A stretch of 64,000 nucleotides of DNA from CAIRTM01 sp963723235 (GTDB lineage: Bacteria; Desulfobacterota; WTBG01; CAIYCZ01; CAIRTM01). The translations under genes were made by a program, and so were the position numbers. The stretch is from NCBI GenBank assembly GCA_963723235.1, contig CAVRPV010000002.1, forward strand, positions 1 through 64,000, given 5' to 3'. The notes under the pieces are model-generated. The model searched no databases. It saw only the letters and a program-made list of their open reading frames with translations, and was not told the origin of the DNA. Below, piece after piece: positions 16,557 to 25,854 of the stretch. How positions within the stretch are numbered: the stretch's first letter is position 1; each line of letters opens with the position of its first letter.

Positions 16557-17480
16557 ATGTGTAAATGGACCCTCATTATTGTAACCCTGTGCGCGCTGGT
16601 GCTTGCCCGGCCTGCAGCCTGCCCGGCCGCGACGTTTCAGGACGCGCTCGGGCGGCAGGTGGCGCTGGCGAAAGACCCCGTGCGCATCATCGCGCTTGCG
16701 CCAAGCCTGACGGAAATACTCTACTTTCTGGGACTGGACGACCGGATTGCGGGCGTTGCGGACTACAGCACATATCCTGCTGCAGCCCTCGAAAAGCGCC
16801 GTGTGGGTTCCTATGTCAAGCTGAACATTGAAACAATCATCAGCCTGTCACCGGACCTGGCCATCGGCACCAAAGACGGTAACAGCCGCTCCGATATAGA
16901 ACTGCTTGAACAGGCCGGAGTCCCGGTTTTTATTGTCAACCCCCGGGATGTTGCAAGCGCGATCGAAAGTGTCGCCCTGATCGGAGCGGTGTGCGGTATA
17001 CCGGAAAAGGCCGCTTGTGCGGCCGACGGGCTGAAGCGGCGATTTGATGCAGTCCGCGCCGCGATCCGATATCAGAAGAAACCCCTGGTCTTTCTGCAGA
17101 TCAACAATGTGCCCGTTATGACGGTCAATAAAAACACGGTGCACGATGATGTGATCAGGCTCGCGGGCGGCGTCAACATGGCTTCTGATGACCCGGTCAC
17201 CTATCCGCGCATCAGTGTCGAAGAGGTGATCCGCAGAGAGCCCGACGTGATCATTATCTCGTCGATGGAACGCGGCGCGCGCTTTGATGAGGCCCGGAAG
17301 TCCTGGATGCAGTGGACATCGATCCCGGCAATAAAAAACAACCGCGTGCATGTCATTGATTCAGACCTCATTGACCGGCCTTCGCCGCGGATTATCGACG
17401 GACTGGAGGCCATGGCGCGCATGCTTCATCCCGAAGTTGCATGGAATGGCGGCACTCAGCAGCCCATGGCTGAAAAATAG
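16557..17480 (+). CDS. btuF: Periplasmic B12-binding protein (BtuF-like)
   Basis: A class III solute-binding protein of 307 residues. A Sec signal peptide (to about residue 25, ACPA/ATF) precedes RIIALAPSLTEILYFLGLDDRIAGV, the N-lobe signature of BtuF/FhuD proteins, then the long connecting helix and GGVNMASDDP, and EEVIRREPDVIII in the C lobe. It captures the substrate delivered by the outer-membrane receptor and hands it to the permease encoded next. Position in the riboswitch-led operon supports cobalamin or a precursor such as cobinamide as ligand. Confidence 0.9.
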   Translation: MCKWTLIIVTLCALVLARPAACPAATFQDALGRQVALAKDPVRIIALAPSLTEILYFLGLDDRIAGVADYSTYPAAALEKRRVGSYVKLNIETIISLSPDLAIGTKDGNSRSDIELLEQAGVPVFIVNPRDVASAIESVALIGAVCGIPEKAACAADGLKRRFDAVRAAIRYQKKPLVFLQINNVPVMTVNKNTVHDDVIRLAGGVNMASDDPVTYPRISVEEVIRREPDVIIISSMERGARFDEARKSWMQWTSIPAIKNNRVHVIDSDLIDRPSPRIIDGLEAMARMLHPEVAWNGGTQQPMAEK

Positions 17481-17504
17481 CGGTTAAACGGAAAGGTCTC
17501 TTTC

Positions 17505-18539
17505 ATGGTTTCCAGGCACGCACATGCGATTATTACACCCGGCAGGGTGGTTGTGGTCTGCCTGATCATGTGCGCTGTTCTGGTGTGCACCATGGCCGTT
17601 GCGCTTGTTGTCGGCACGGCGGATGTGTCCTTCAGCCATATCGCCGGCATTATCACGGGCTCGCTGCCGGCCGATGACCCGCTGCGGCTGATCGTGCTGA
17701 AGATCCGCCTCCCCCGCATCATCCTGGCCGGGCTTGCAGGGTTCTCCCTTGCCCTTGGCGGGGTGGTGTTCCAGGCCATTTTGAGAAACCCGCTGGCCGA
17801 TCCTTTTATCCTTGGTGTTTCCAGCGGCTCGGCCTTCGGCGCGGTGCTGGCCATCTTTTTAGGTCTCGGGTTCAGCTTCGGGGTTCCGGTATGCTCGTTT
17901 GCCGGAGCACTGTTAACCATCTATCTCGTAATGAGCCTGGGCGCCAAACGCATGGGCATGGAGTCTTCCACAATTTTGCTCACCGGCGTGATCATCAACG
18001 CTTTTTTCACGGCCGTGATCATGTTTTTCATCTCCGTCTCCGCTAACGAGCGCCTCCACAGCATGCTGTTCTGGCTGTACGGCGACCTCTCCCGCTCCCG
18101 GATCGGCCAGCTTGGCTTCATTGCCCCGATCGTGCTTGCGGTCTTCATCTGGCTGTACAGCCTTTCCAAAGAGCTCAACATCATTACAACCGGCGATGAT
18201 ATTGCCACGCAGCTGGGCGTGAATGTCGGGACGGTAAAAAAGACCTGCCTGGTGCTTGTTTCGCTGCTGATGGGCCTGGTGGTTGCCTTTTCAGGCCTGA
18301 TCGGTTTTGTGGGCCTGATTGTCCCGCATCTGGCGCGCATGGCATTCCGGGCCGACCACCGAATGCTGATTCCCGTGGCATCACTGGGCGGAGCCATATT
18401 TCTGATAGCGGCTGATACCCTGGCACGCACGCTTGTTTCTCCGGGTGAGCTGCCGGTCGGGGTGGTTACGGCCTTCATGGGCGCGCCGTTTTTCATCCTG
18501 CTGCTGCGAAAAAAGGGGAGCCAATGGAGCCGATCTTAA
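17505..18539 (+). CDS. btuC: B12 ABC transporter permease (BtuC/FecCD family)
   Basis: 344 residues with about ten membrane helices typical of FecCD permeases. Recognisable motifs are RLPRIILAGLAGFSLALGGVVFQ, NPLADPFILGVSSGSAFGA, GFVGLIVPHLARM (the loop that contacts the ATPase) and PGELPVGVVTAFMGAPFFILLL at the end. A dimer forms the inner-membrane channel. It begins 24 bp after btuF and its 3' end overlaps btuD by 16 bp, so translation is probably coupled. Confidence 0.95.
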   Translation: MVSRHAHAIITPGRVVVVCLIMCAVLVCTMAVALVVGTADVSFSHIAGIITGSLPADDPLRLIVLKIRLPRIILAGLAGFSLALGGVVFQAILRNPLADPFILGVSSGSAFGAVLAIFLGLGFSFGVPVCSFAGALLTIYLVMSLGAKRMGMESSTILLTGVIINAFFTAVIMFFISVSANERLHSMLFWLYGDLSRSRIGQLGFIAPIVLAVFIWLYSLSKELNIITTGDDIATQLGVNVGTVKKTCLVLVSLLMGLVVAFSGLIGFVGLIVPHLARMAFRADHRMLIPVASLGGAIFLIAADTLARTLVSPGELPVGVVTAFMGAPFFILLLRKKGSQWSRS

Positions 18540-19300
18540 GCCTTCGCAATATCGGGTTTGGTTACGGACAGCAGCCTGCGCTCGCGGGTATTGATCTGCG
18601 CCTGATGGACGGTGAGATCCTGGGTATCATCGGCCCGAACGGATCAGGCAAAAGCACGCTTCTAAAAGTTATGGGCGGTCTGCTGACGCCCAAGGATGGC
18701 GAAATCCGCCTGCGCGGCCGACCTCTGTGCGAACTGAGTCGTCCTGAGCTGGCCCGCGATGTGGCCATGGTTGCCCAGGAAAACTATTTTCGCTTTGCGT
18801 TCACCGCCCTGGAAGTCGTGCTGATGGGCCGCTATCCCCACTTGAAGCGCCTGCAGTTTGAAGGCCGCAGGGACATGGACGCGGCCATGCATGCGCTTGA
18901 AGCCACGCAGGCCGCGGAACTGGCAGACAGGCCGATTCACGAACTCTCAGGCGGTGAGCGCCAGCGGGTGCTCATTGCCCGGGCACTTGCGCAGGAGCCG
19001 CGCATCATGCTGCTGGATGAGCCCACCTCGTTTCTCGACCTGAAATTCAAGCGCGATATTTTCCGGCTCATCGCCCAGCTGAGCCGGGATACGGGGCTCA
19101 CGGTCGCCCTGGTCTCACATGATATTGATCTTGCAGCCATGTACTGCAGCAGGCTTGTTATGCTCAAGCAGGGCGGTATATACACAGAGGGTGCGCCGCA
19201 CGATGTTGTCACGGCTGAACATATCGGAACCGTGTATGAGTGCCCGGTGCTGGTGGATACAAACCCCGCAACCGGCCGGCCGCGCACGTCGATAGTATAG
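18524..19300 (+). CDS. btuD: B12 ABC transporter ATPase (BtuD-like)
   Basis: 258 residues with Walker A GPNGSGKST, Q-loop MVAQENYF, signature LSGGERQRVLIARAL, Walker B RIMLLDEPTSFLDL and H-loop ALVSHDIDLA. It belongs to the FecE/BtuD group that powers iron-chelate and cobalamin importers. Its start lies inside the end of btuC, giving equal, coupled expression. The cluster is followed after 93 bp by the TonB-energising genes. Confidence 0.95.
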   Translation: MEPILSLRNIGFGYGQQPALAGIDLRLMDGEILGIIGPNGSGKSTLLKVMGGLLTPKDGEIRLRGRPLCELSRPELARDVAMVAQENYFRFAFTALEVVLMGRYPHLKRLQFEGRRDMDAAMHALEATQAAELADRPIHELSGGERQRVLIARALAQEPRIMLLDEPTSFLDLKFKRDIFRLIAQLSRDTGLTVALVSHDIDLAAMYCSRLVMLKQGGIYTEGAPHDVVTAEHIGTVYECPVLVDTNPATGRPRTSIV

Positions 19301-19393
19301 CAGTCTGTTAAAAAAATATTTTTACACAGGCTGTTCAAAAACGCACAGATACAAGGTACGCGTTGTGGGGCAGTCTGACAATAAGGAGGTATT
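19301..19393. repeat. Spacer with a fragment of the dispersed repeat
   Basis: AGGCTGTTCAAAAACGCACAGATACAAGG (about 19329-19356; compare copies A-D) is a degenerate piece of the dispersed intergenic repeat. AAGGAGG just before 19394 is the ribosome site of exbB. Confidence 0.5.
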
Positions 19394-20026
19394 ATGATCG
19401 AGATGTTTATCAAGGGCGGACCCGTCATGTATCCGCTGCTGCTGTGTTCCGTGATATCCCTGAGCGTTATTATCGAGCGACTGTTTTTCTGGATTGATGT
19501 TGACCGGGCGCGCAGCCGGGGGCTTTTGGACGAGGTGCTGGAGCTGTGCCGGCAGGGCGACTGGGAAGCTGTGCGGCTGAGGGCCTCAGGCTCCAAAAAT
19601 TACGTGATCCGCGTTTTGATCAGCGGCATCCTGCACCGGGACTATTCCCTGAGCAAGGCCATGGAATCAGCAGCTGCCGATGAGGTGAACCGGATGGGCC
19701 GCTTCATGGGCGTGCTGGATACCATGATCACCGTTGCCCCGCTTCTGGGGATTCTCGGAACCGTCACGGGTATCATCAACAGCTTTAACATGCTGGGAGC
19801 TCAGGGGACCGGGAATCCGCAGCTCGTTACTGCGGGGATTGCCGAGGCCCTGATTACAACAGCCGCGGGGCTGATCATCGCCATCGCCACGCTTGTTCCT
19901 TTCAATGTGTTCAACGCACGGATCGAGCGGGCCGCCCGGACAATCGAAAAGTACGCCACCAGTTTTGAGATCGTGTACGAAAAAATCGTGATGGCCCGCG
20001 AGAAAGGAACAGGAAACAGACCGTGA
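19394..20026 (+). CDS. exbB: ExbB/TolQ/MotA-family proton channel subunit
   Basis: 210 residues. A first membrane helix (VMYPLLLCSVISLSVIIERL), a cytoplasmic stretch, then two helices within the conserved MotA_ExbB domain: LDTMITVAPLLGILGTVTGI and GIAEALITTAAGLIIAIAT. With ExbD it uses the proton motive force to energise TonB. A strong ribosome site (AAGGAGG) precedes the ATG. The gene overlaps exbD by 4 bp (GTGA). Its place behind btuD suggests a set dedicated to the B12 receptor. Confidence 0.95.
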   Translation: MIEMFIKGGPVMYPLLLCSVISLSVIIERLFFWIDVDRARSRGLLDEVLELCRQGDWEAVRLRASGSKNYVIRVLISGILHRDYSLSKAMESAAADEVNRMGRFMGVLDTMITVAPLLGILGTVTGIINSFNMLGAQGTGNPQLVTAGIAEALITTAAGLIIAIATLVPFNVFNARIERAARTIEKYATSFEIVYEKIVMAREKGTGNRP

Positions 20027-20427
20027 AAGTCGCACTGCCCGCACAGCGAAAATGCCGCATTGAAATGATTCCCCTTATTGATGTCGTCTTCCTCCTGCTG
20101 GTGGTGTTTATCTACTCCATGCTCTCCATGGCCGTGCACCGGGGCCTGCCTGTGGCGCTGCCTGCCTCAGCTGCGGCGGAGATTGAAAAAACCCTGGTGC
20201 TGTCTGTTACCATGCAGCGCGACGGCTCGGTATACCTCGACAAAGAGCCGGTCCGGCTTGACGATCTTACGCAGGCGCTTATCGAAAAAGTTGAGGGACA
20301 GACTGATCCCGGCGTACTGCTGTTCGCGGACAAAGACGTATCCTACCAGGACCTGTTCCGGGTCCTTGACCGTATCCGGAGTGCCGGCCTGAACCGGATC
20401 TCCCTGCAGGCCGAAGGGAACAAGTAA
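20023..20427 (+). CDS. exbD: ExbD/TolR-family biopolymer transport protein
   Basis: 134 residues with one N-terminal membrane helix, IEMIPLIDVVFLLLVVFIYSM, holding the essential proton-carrying Asp in PLIDVVF, and a periplasmic ExbD domain (LDKEPVRLDDLTQAL, LFADKDVSYQDLFRVLDRIR). It starts with GTG overlapping the exbB stop and ends one base before the tonB ATG. It is the partner of ExbB in the TonB motor. Confidence 0.95.
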   Translation: MKVALPAQRKCRIEMIPLIDVVFLLLVVFIYSMLSMAVHRGLPVALPASAAAEIEKTLVLSVTMQRDGSVYLDKEPVRLDDLTQALIEKVEGQTDPGVLLFADKDVSYQDLFRVLDRIRSAGLNRISLQAEGNK

Positions 20428-21111
20428 ATGAAACGTCTTGCGGCCGCAGTGGCCTGCGCGCTTCTGTTCCACGCCGGGATGTTCTGGATCGGCTCGGGCT
20501 GGTTCATGAGCAGAACCGTTCCGCCATCCGTCTCCCGGTTTGTAACGGTCACCATGTCCTACCGGGCGGCACAGGAACAGGCGGCGGGCGCACGCAGCGC
20601 GGAAGCGGGATCGCGCGACATGCCTGCGCCAGACAGGCCCGGGCACAGACCGGCAGTGGAAAAATCCGCTAAGCCGCGTTCGGCACAGCCGCCGGAAAAG
20701 GAATCCGTTTCGATATCTGAGCATGAGAATGTGCAGGATGCCGGACAAGAAAATGCATCCGCTGCAGCCGGGCAGCAGGGGGCCGCGCAGGGCGCTGCCG
20801 GCGGCTCGGGAATGGGCGGTAGCGGCACGGGCATGGTCCGCGAGGCAATCCCCCTGTACAAAGTCAATCCGCCCCCGCGTTATCCCGCAGCCGCCAGGCG
20901 AAGGGGGCAGCAGGGCACGGTCGTACTCAGCGTGCATGTGGATGAGCACGGCCGCGTTTCAAACCTGTGGCTGTTTGAATCAAGCGGCCACATATCCCTT
21001 GATACTGCGGCTCTTCAGGCGGTCAAAGACTGGATTTTTGAGCCCGGCATGCAGGGCGGCAGCACGATTGCCATGTGGGTCAACGTGCCGGTCAGGTTTG
21101 AATTGAAATAG
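20428..21111 (+). CDS. tonB: TonB-family energy transducer
   Basis: 227 residues: an N-terminal membrane anchor (AAAVACALLFHAGMFWI), a long low-complexity periplasmic linker rich in Ala, Gly, Pro and charged residues, and a C-terminal TonB domain with PPPRYPAAARRRGQQGTVVL, VDEHGRVSNLWLFESSGH and LDTAALQAVKDWIFEPG. This domain binds the TonB box of the receptor. It is the last gene of the B12 operon and converges with priA, separated by 22 bp containing a short piece of the dispersed repeat. Confidence 0.95.
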   Translation: MKRLAAAVACALLFHAGMFWIGSGWFMSRTVPPSVSRFVTVTMSYRAAQEQAAGARSAEAGSRDMPAPDRPGHRPAVEKSAKPRSAQPPEKESVSISEHENVQDAGQENASAAAGQQGAAQGAAGGSGMGGSGTGMVREAIPLYKVNPPPRYPAAARRRGQQGTVVLSVHVDEHGRVSNLWLFESSGHISLDTAALQAVKDWIFEPGMQGGSTIAMWVNVPVRFELK

Positions 21112-21133
21112 CCGGGGCTTTTTCAACAGCCTG

Positions 21134-23572
21134 CTACATCAAAAAAAACGGGTCGACATCAACGATCACCCGCACATCACGCGGACAGGCTTTTCCCGAC
21201 GATTCAAGCAGCCGGCTGCAAAAGGAGCGCAGGGCGTTCAAGTCAGTGCTGCGCAGCAGCAGCTGAAATCGATACCGGCTGTTAAGCTTCTCCCAGGGAG
21301 ACTGGGCCGGACCAAGCACAGTGACCCTGTCGCCGAAATTTTTGGGAGAGCAAAGCTCGCGCGCGATTTCGCCCATGCATTCAGCCTGCCGGGCAACTGC
21401 AGCACGATTTTCACCCTCACAGCGGATATTGATCATGCGGCTCAGCGGCGGATAGTTCAGCGTTTTGCGAAAAAGCATTTCCTGCCGGTAAAAACCTTTA
21501 AAATCATGCTTCTGGGCGCACCTCAGGCTGTAATGCTCAGGGTTGTAGGTCTGAATAATCACCTCCCCGGCAACGCTTCCGCGCCCCGCCCGGCCGGCCA
21601 CCTGCGTGAGCAGCTGAAAGGCTCTCTCTCCGGATCGATAATCAGGGAAACCCAGTATCTGGTCGGCGCTGATCACACCCACCAGGGTCACGCCGGGCAG
21701 ATGCAGGCCCTTGGCGATCATCTGGGTACCGACCAGCACATCAATCTCTCCCTGAAGCACCGCGGTAAGAATGCTGCGCCGGGCAACGGCCGTGTCGCGG
21801 TCAAGCCGCGCAATACGCGCTCCGGGAAGCAGAACTTTCAGCTCATCTTCAAGCCGCTCAGTGCCCCAGCCCAGCGGCATGAGAAAGAAACTGCCGCAGG
21901 CGCTGCACTCCTGCGGTACGCGCATAGTGTAATCGCAGTAATGGCAGACAAGCCGGTTGCGGTTTTTATGCTGAATCAGGGGCACCTCACAGTTGGGACA
22001 ACGGAAGGTATGCCCGCACTGACGGCACAGCAGGGCTGAGGCAAACCCGCGGCGGTTCAAAAGCAGAAGGCTCTGCTGCCCGGCGGAAAGCCGCGCACGC
22101 AGCGCCTGAATCAGAAGGCCTGAGAGCACCGGTGATTTTTTCCGGGCATGCGACGGCTCGCCTTTCATGTCAACAATCGTGACCGCGGGCATGCTGCGCT
22201 CCGCTGCCCGGTAGCTCAGATGCTGCAGGCTGTATTTGCCCCGCACGGCATTGGAGTAGGATTCAAGCGAAGGGGTAGCTGAGCCCAGCACGACAACGCA
22301 GCCTGCCTGTTGCGCTTTCACCACGGCCAGGTCGCGTCCGTTGTAGCGCAGCATATCGTCCTGCTTGTATGATGCGTCATGCTCTTCATCAACGATGATC
22401 AGGCCGAGGTCAGCGCAGGCGGCAAACACGGCTGAGCGCGCGCCGATTATGATCTTCATATCGCCGCGCCGGATCGCGCGCCAGGCATCGAAGCGCTCGG
22501 CTGCGCTGAGACTGCTGTGCAGCATGGCAACCGGAGAAGCCAGGCGTGAACTGATGCGGTCGCGCAGCTGTACGGTCAGGGATATCTCGGGAACCATGAA
22601 CAGGCACTGCTGACCGCGCGCCAGCACATGCTGCATCAGCTGCAGATAGACCTCTGTTTTGCCGCTGCCGGTTACACCATGCAGCAAAAATGACTGATAG
22701 CGACGCTCATCCAGGGCCGCGCGCATGGGCTCAGTAGCAGCACTTTGCTCATCGGTCAGGCAATGCACCGGCTCATGCATGACCGTGGCATGCTGCGTTG
22801 GCTGGCGATACACCTCGCGCTGCTCGCAGCTGATCATGTTTTTCGCCTGCAGGGCCTTCAGCTGTACGCTGCACGTTGTAAAGCGCTCCCGCAGCGCCGT
22901 GTGCGCAATGCATCCGGCTGCGGCAATGCAGGCATACACCTCCAGCTGACGGCCCCGCAGCGTGTCTGCGCAAGCAGCAGGAAGAGTGCTGTACCAGTTT
23001 TCCATACGGGGAGCAACTGTGCGGCCGAGTTTATGAAACGCCTCTGTTACACATCCGCGCTCAAGCAGATCCTGCACAACAGCCCGGAGCTGGGCGAACC
23101 CGGTTTTTTTTTCAAGCTCGGGCAGGCTCAACGCACCGTCTGCAAGCGCGCCGAGCACGCGCTGCACCCGGCCGGCGGCGCTGCCCAAAGCCTGATGCCC
23201 CGTCTCGCTCAGCGCATACAGGGCCTGATACTTCTCATTGAGACCGGAGGGCAAAGCGGTTTGAATTGTAAGACCCAGCGGATACAGGTAATAGGAAGAT
23301 GCCCAGCGATAGAGCTCAAGGTCACGCTCGCCGAACAGCGGCTCCTCATCAAGCACGGCACAAACATTTTTAAGCTCGCGCTCGGGATTTTCGTCCTGAA
23401 AGCCGACAACATACCCGGTCATGCGCCGGCGGCCCAGCGGCACCAAAACCCGCTTTCCCGGCTCGATTGCCGCGCGCATGTCCTCGGGAACCCGATAGGT
23501 ATATGCGGTTGGAACCGGCAGGGGCAGCGCGACTTCAACACTGAGAGCACAATTCCGGGACATTGCCTGCAT
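21134..23572 (-). CDS. priA: Primosomal protein N' (replication restart helicase PriA)
   Basis: 812 residues. The N-terminal 3'-DNA-binding domain begins VEVALPLPVPTAYTYRVPED. The helicase has Walker A GVTGSGKTEVYLQ and motif II IIVDEEHDASYKQ. Two zinc sites are supplied by CRQCGHTFRCPNCEVPL and CHYCDYTMRVPQECSACG, and motif V/VI by GTQMIAKGLHLPGVTLVG and QVAGRAGRG. PriA reloads the replisome at stalled forks. The length is in the usual range and the frame is intact. An alternative start at 23563 is possible. Confidence 0.97.
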   Translation of the reverse strand: MQAMSRNCALSVEVALPLPVPTAYTYRVPEDMRAAIEPGKRVLVPLGRRRMTGYVVGFQDENPERELKNVCAVLDEEPLFGERDLELYRWASSYYLYPLGLTIQTALPSGLNEKYQALYALSETGHQALGSAAGRVQRVLGALADGALSLPELEKKTGFAQLRAVVQDLLERGCVTEAFHKLGRTVAPRMENWYSTLPAACADTLRGRQLEVYACIAAAGCIAHTALRERFTTCSVQLKALQAKNMISCEQREVYRQPTQHATVMHEPVHCLTDEQSAATEPMRAALDERRYQSFLLHGVTGSGKTEVYLQLMQHVLARGQQCLFMVPEISLTVQLRDRISSRLASPVAMLHSSLSAAERFDAWRAIRRGDMKIIIGARSAVFAACADLGLIIVDEEHDASYKQDDMLRYNGRDLAVVKAQQAGCVVVLGSATPSLESYSNAVRGKYSLQHLSYRAAERSMPAVTIVDMKGEPSHARKKSPVLSGLLIQALRARLSAGQQSLLLLNRRGFASALLCRQCGHTFRCPNCEVPLIQHKNRNRLVCHYCDYTMRVPQECSACGSFFLMPLGWGTERLEDELKVLLPGARIARLDRDTAVARRSILTAVLQGEIDVLVGTQMIAKGLHLPGVTLVGVISADQILGFPDYRSGERAFQLLTQVAGRAGRGSVAGEVIIQTYNPEHYSLRCAQKHDFKGFYRQEMLFRKTLNYPPLSRMINIRCEGENRAAVARQAECMGEIARELCSPKNFGDRVTVLGPAQSPWEKLNSRYRFQLLLRSTDLNALRSFCSRLLESSGKACPRDVRVIVDVDPFFLM

Positions 23573-23588
23573 CCGCCTGAAAAAAAGA

Positions 23589-23640
23589 TGGTGCCGTAAA
23601 CAGCCCGGTTGCTTTTCAACCCGGGATTTTTACGGCACCA
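23589..23640. terminator. Strong nested hairpin between the glycyl-radical gene and priA
   Basis: TGGTGCCGTAAA and TTTACGGCACCA form a perfect 12-bp stem enclosing a second hairpin CCCGGTT/AACCCGGG. It lies after the minus-strand gene ending at 23665 and before priA, and probably insulates the two. Confidence 0.65.
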
Positions 23641-23664
23641 TGAGAGACATAACCGTTCCGGTTC

Positions 23665-23976
23665 TCAGTTGACTGAAAATTTCCTGCGGTCCTTCAGCTC
23701 TCCGCGCTTGCCGGGATTCCAGCTGGAAACCTTGGTGAAATATCCGGTAATACGGGTTATATTCTCAACCTGCAGGCCTTTGTTGATCGCCTTCAGCAAT
23801 TCATCCGCGTTCAGTTCCTCCACCTTACTGTAGGTGATGGCGGTTTTGCGCTCAGGGTTATTGCGATACCAGTCAAGATGTTCATTGCGGAAACACAGCA
23901 ACTCTTCTTCCAGGGCATCAGAGCAGTGGATGTGATCATTTTGTTCCAGAAAATTTTCGAGTTCCTGAGCGTTCAT
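23665..23976 (-). CDS. Small NrdD-like glycyl-radical-motif protein
   Basis: ATG 23976 follows GGGAGGAACACT, giving 103 residues. The last third, NITRITGYFTKVSSWNPGK then RGELKDR, matches the extreme C terminus of class III (anaerobic) ribonucleotide reductase NrdD, including the R-x-x-G-Y glycyl-radical motif (Gly78). The catalytic barrel, ATP cone and the Cys4 zinc site of NrdD are absent. The first 60 residues are acidic and helical and not recognised. By analogy with YfiD/GrcA, which repairs pyruvate formate-lyase, it might be a spare radical domain; that is inference. Homologous mini-proteins are annotated in anaerobes simply as NrdD-like. No activase is nearby. Confidence 0.7.
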   Translation of the reverse strand: MNAQELENFLEQNDHIHCSDALEEELLCFRNEHLDWYRNNPERKTAITYSKVEELNADELLKAINKGLQVENITRITGYFTKVSSWNPGKRGELKDRRKFSVN

Positions 23977-24169
23977 AGTGTTCCTCCCTTGGCTGTTTTT
24001 GAAAATATGATTCCAATCCTGCACAGACTGTGCGCTAACAAAACCCAACATATAGTAAGTGCAATGATAACTATAACTATATATCGTGCTTGTCAACAAA
24101 TAATTTAGTTTTTTTTGCTCCCGCTGAAAAAAAACCAGCACAGCCTTGTTTCCTGTCACCAGCAGGCCC

Positions 24170-25601
24170 TCAGCGCTTCAAAAATTGTTCGTAGACGGGA
24201 TTGTGCTTGAGCTGATTGATAAAATCAGCACTTTTTTTCGTATCACCCTCACGCTGATATATACGTGCCAGCAAAAACCGCACATGGTCCTCACGGGCCT
24301 TATAGTAGCGATCCAGATAGCGCTGCAGCGCGAAAGCGGCCTGTTTGTAGTTCTGCCGGTCATACTCAAGCAGCCCCAGGAAATAGGTAAGTTCGGCGCG
24401 CAGGTCCGAATCTTCAGAAGACGGCCATCACGCGGCGGTAATTAAGGTTTGCCTGCTCATACTCGGCGCGCAGGTGCATGCGGCGCACCTCTCGATACAC
24501 GGGCGGTTCCTGAAAGCCCATTGCAAACAGCTGCACGAGCGGCAGCAGCCACACATTGCAGGTGTAGTCGCGATCCGGCAGCGTGAATGTCATCAGCTCA
24601 GGGTTATAGCTGAAACTTTCCATGCCTTCGGCCCGGCAGAAAAGATGTCCGAAAGTATTGTGCGCACGCGCCAAATCAACATACAGCACAGGCCGCGCTG
24701 CACAGGTTTCGGCAAGCACGGTCTGCACTGTTTTCATTTTCGGCAACAGCGCCAGGGGATGGTAGGGAATGCGAAACGAGGCCTTCTTAAGGGACGTGCC
24801 CATGGCGGGGCCATACTGTGAATGCAGGTGTGCGATTATTTTTGGCTGTGCCAGAGCCTCCTTGATGCCGATCGGCTTTTTCGTGGCAGGGTCCTGCCAG
24901 ACAAGCCCGCGCACGGGATCAACCAGAACCGAGCCTTCCTCCAGAAAAACAAGCACCAGCACGGCAGGCGCCTCGCCTTCAACAGGCGGCAGATAGGCCA
25001 GCGCAGTTGCAAGGCCCTGCTGCTGCACCAGCGCGGCAAACGCCCAGCTTATTTGGAAATCAAGCCCGAACCCGCGCTCAATAATATCAAGCGGGTAGAC
25101 GGGGCGGGACTCTGCCGGACGCTTCTGCAGCGGGCTGCTCAGGGAAATATGCTCAAATGTCCAGGAGGTGAGGCGCTGTACTTTTTCAAGCGCCGTGTTC
25201 GCGTTGGCGCACACGGCATCCGAGACACGCTTGAGCAGCAGCGTGTCAAATATATATCCCAGCTCATAGAGCTCAAATTGATTCGGCTGCGACTCATCCT
25301 TAAAAAAAGCCTCAAGGGCCTTGCGCGAAATATTGCTGCTGCCGGCCAGCAACTCGGCATTCAGGCCCAGAAAGGCTTGACGGTTGGCGCTGTCCGGTAT
25401 GCATATTTCAGGCTTTGCGCTACAGGCCTGTTGCAGCAAAACATCAAGCGCTGCGCTGCCGGGAATAAAATCATCCTCCATCAGCACTGTTGAGCACAGA
25501 GCAGCCGGAGACGCCGGTGCATCGGCACCCGAAGCCGGCTCAGCCGCTGCGGCTCCCTGCAGGCAAACAATCAGCAGCACGCTCAAAACTATATGTTTCA
25601 T
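24170..25601 (-). CDS. Secreted transglutaminase-like/TPR protein, one frameshift
   Basis: ATG 25601 follows AAGGAGATGCC. A Sec signal peptide (MKHIVLSVLLIVCLQGAAAA) leads to an approximately 380-residue periplasmic region. YPLDIIERGFGLDFQISWAF and LVLVFLEEGSVLVDPVRGLVW have the shape of a transglutaminase core, but the catalytic Cys and His positions look replaced, so activity is doubtful. At about 24420 an extra base stops the frame. The next frame continues with TPR-like helices (AELTYFLGLLEYDRQNYKQA, FLLARIYQREGDTKKSADF) to the stop at 24170. The span is 3n+1. Role unknown; perhaps envelope assembly or scaffolding. Confidence 0.55.
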
Positions 25602-25807
25602 GGCATCTCCTTCATCTGGATAATGGTAAGCGGCCCCGGACAAACATCTGGTCATAAACCGCAGGAATTCACATTGCTGCAATGCCCTGCGCGCAACTAT
25701 ACAAACTTGCCGTCAGTGTTGTCAAGCGGTCTCGTGCAGCAGAAAATAAAGCCAATTTCCGGTTATTTTCAGCATGGCAATCGCCCACTTCGTATGCTAT
25801 CGTTCCA

Positions 25808-25822
25808 TCAGGTAAAACCTGA
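25808..25822. promoter_or_regulatory. Small palindrome upstream of the Rsm22-like gene
   Basis: TCAGGT-AAA-ACCTGA, a perfect dyad 33 bp before the ATG at 25855. It could be an operator; no regulator is known. Confidence 0.35.
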
Positions 25823-25854
25823 CTGAAGGCTGCCAGACTGCAACGGAAACATAT

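Noticed and set aside
22745..23599. Long open frame on the plus strand opposite priA (284 codons)
   Set aside because: It mirrors the priA coding strand, has no recognisable domain or ribosome site, and arises from high GC codon use.
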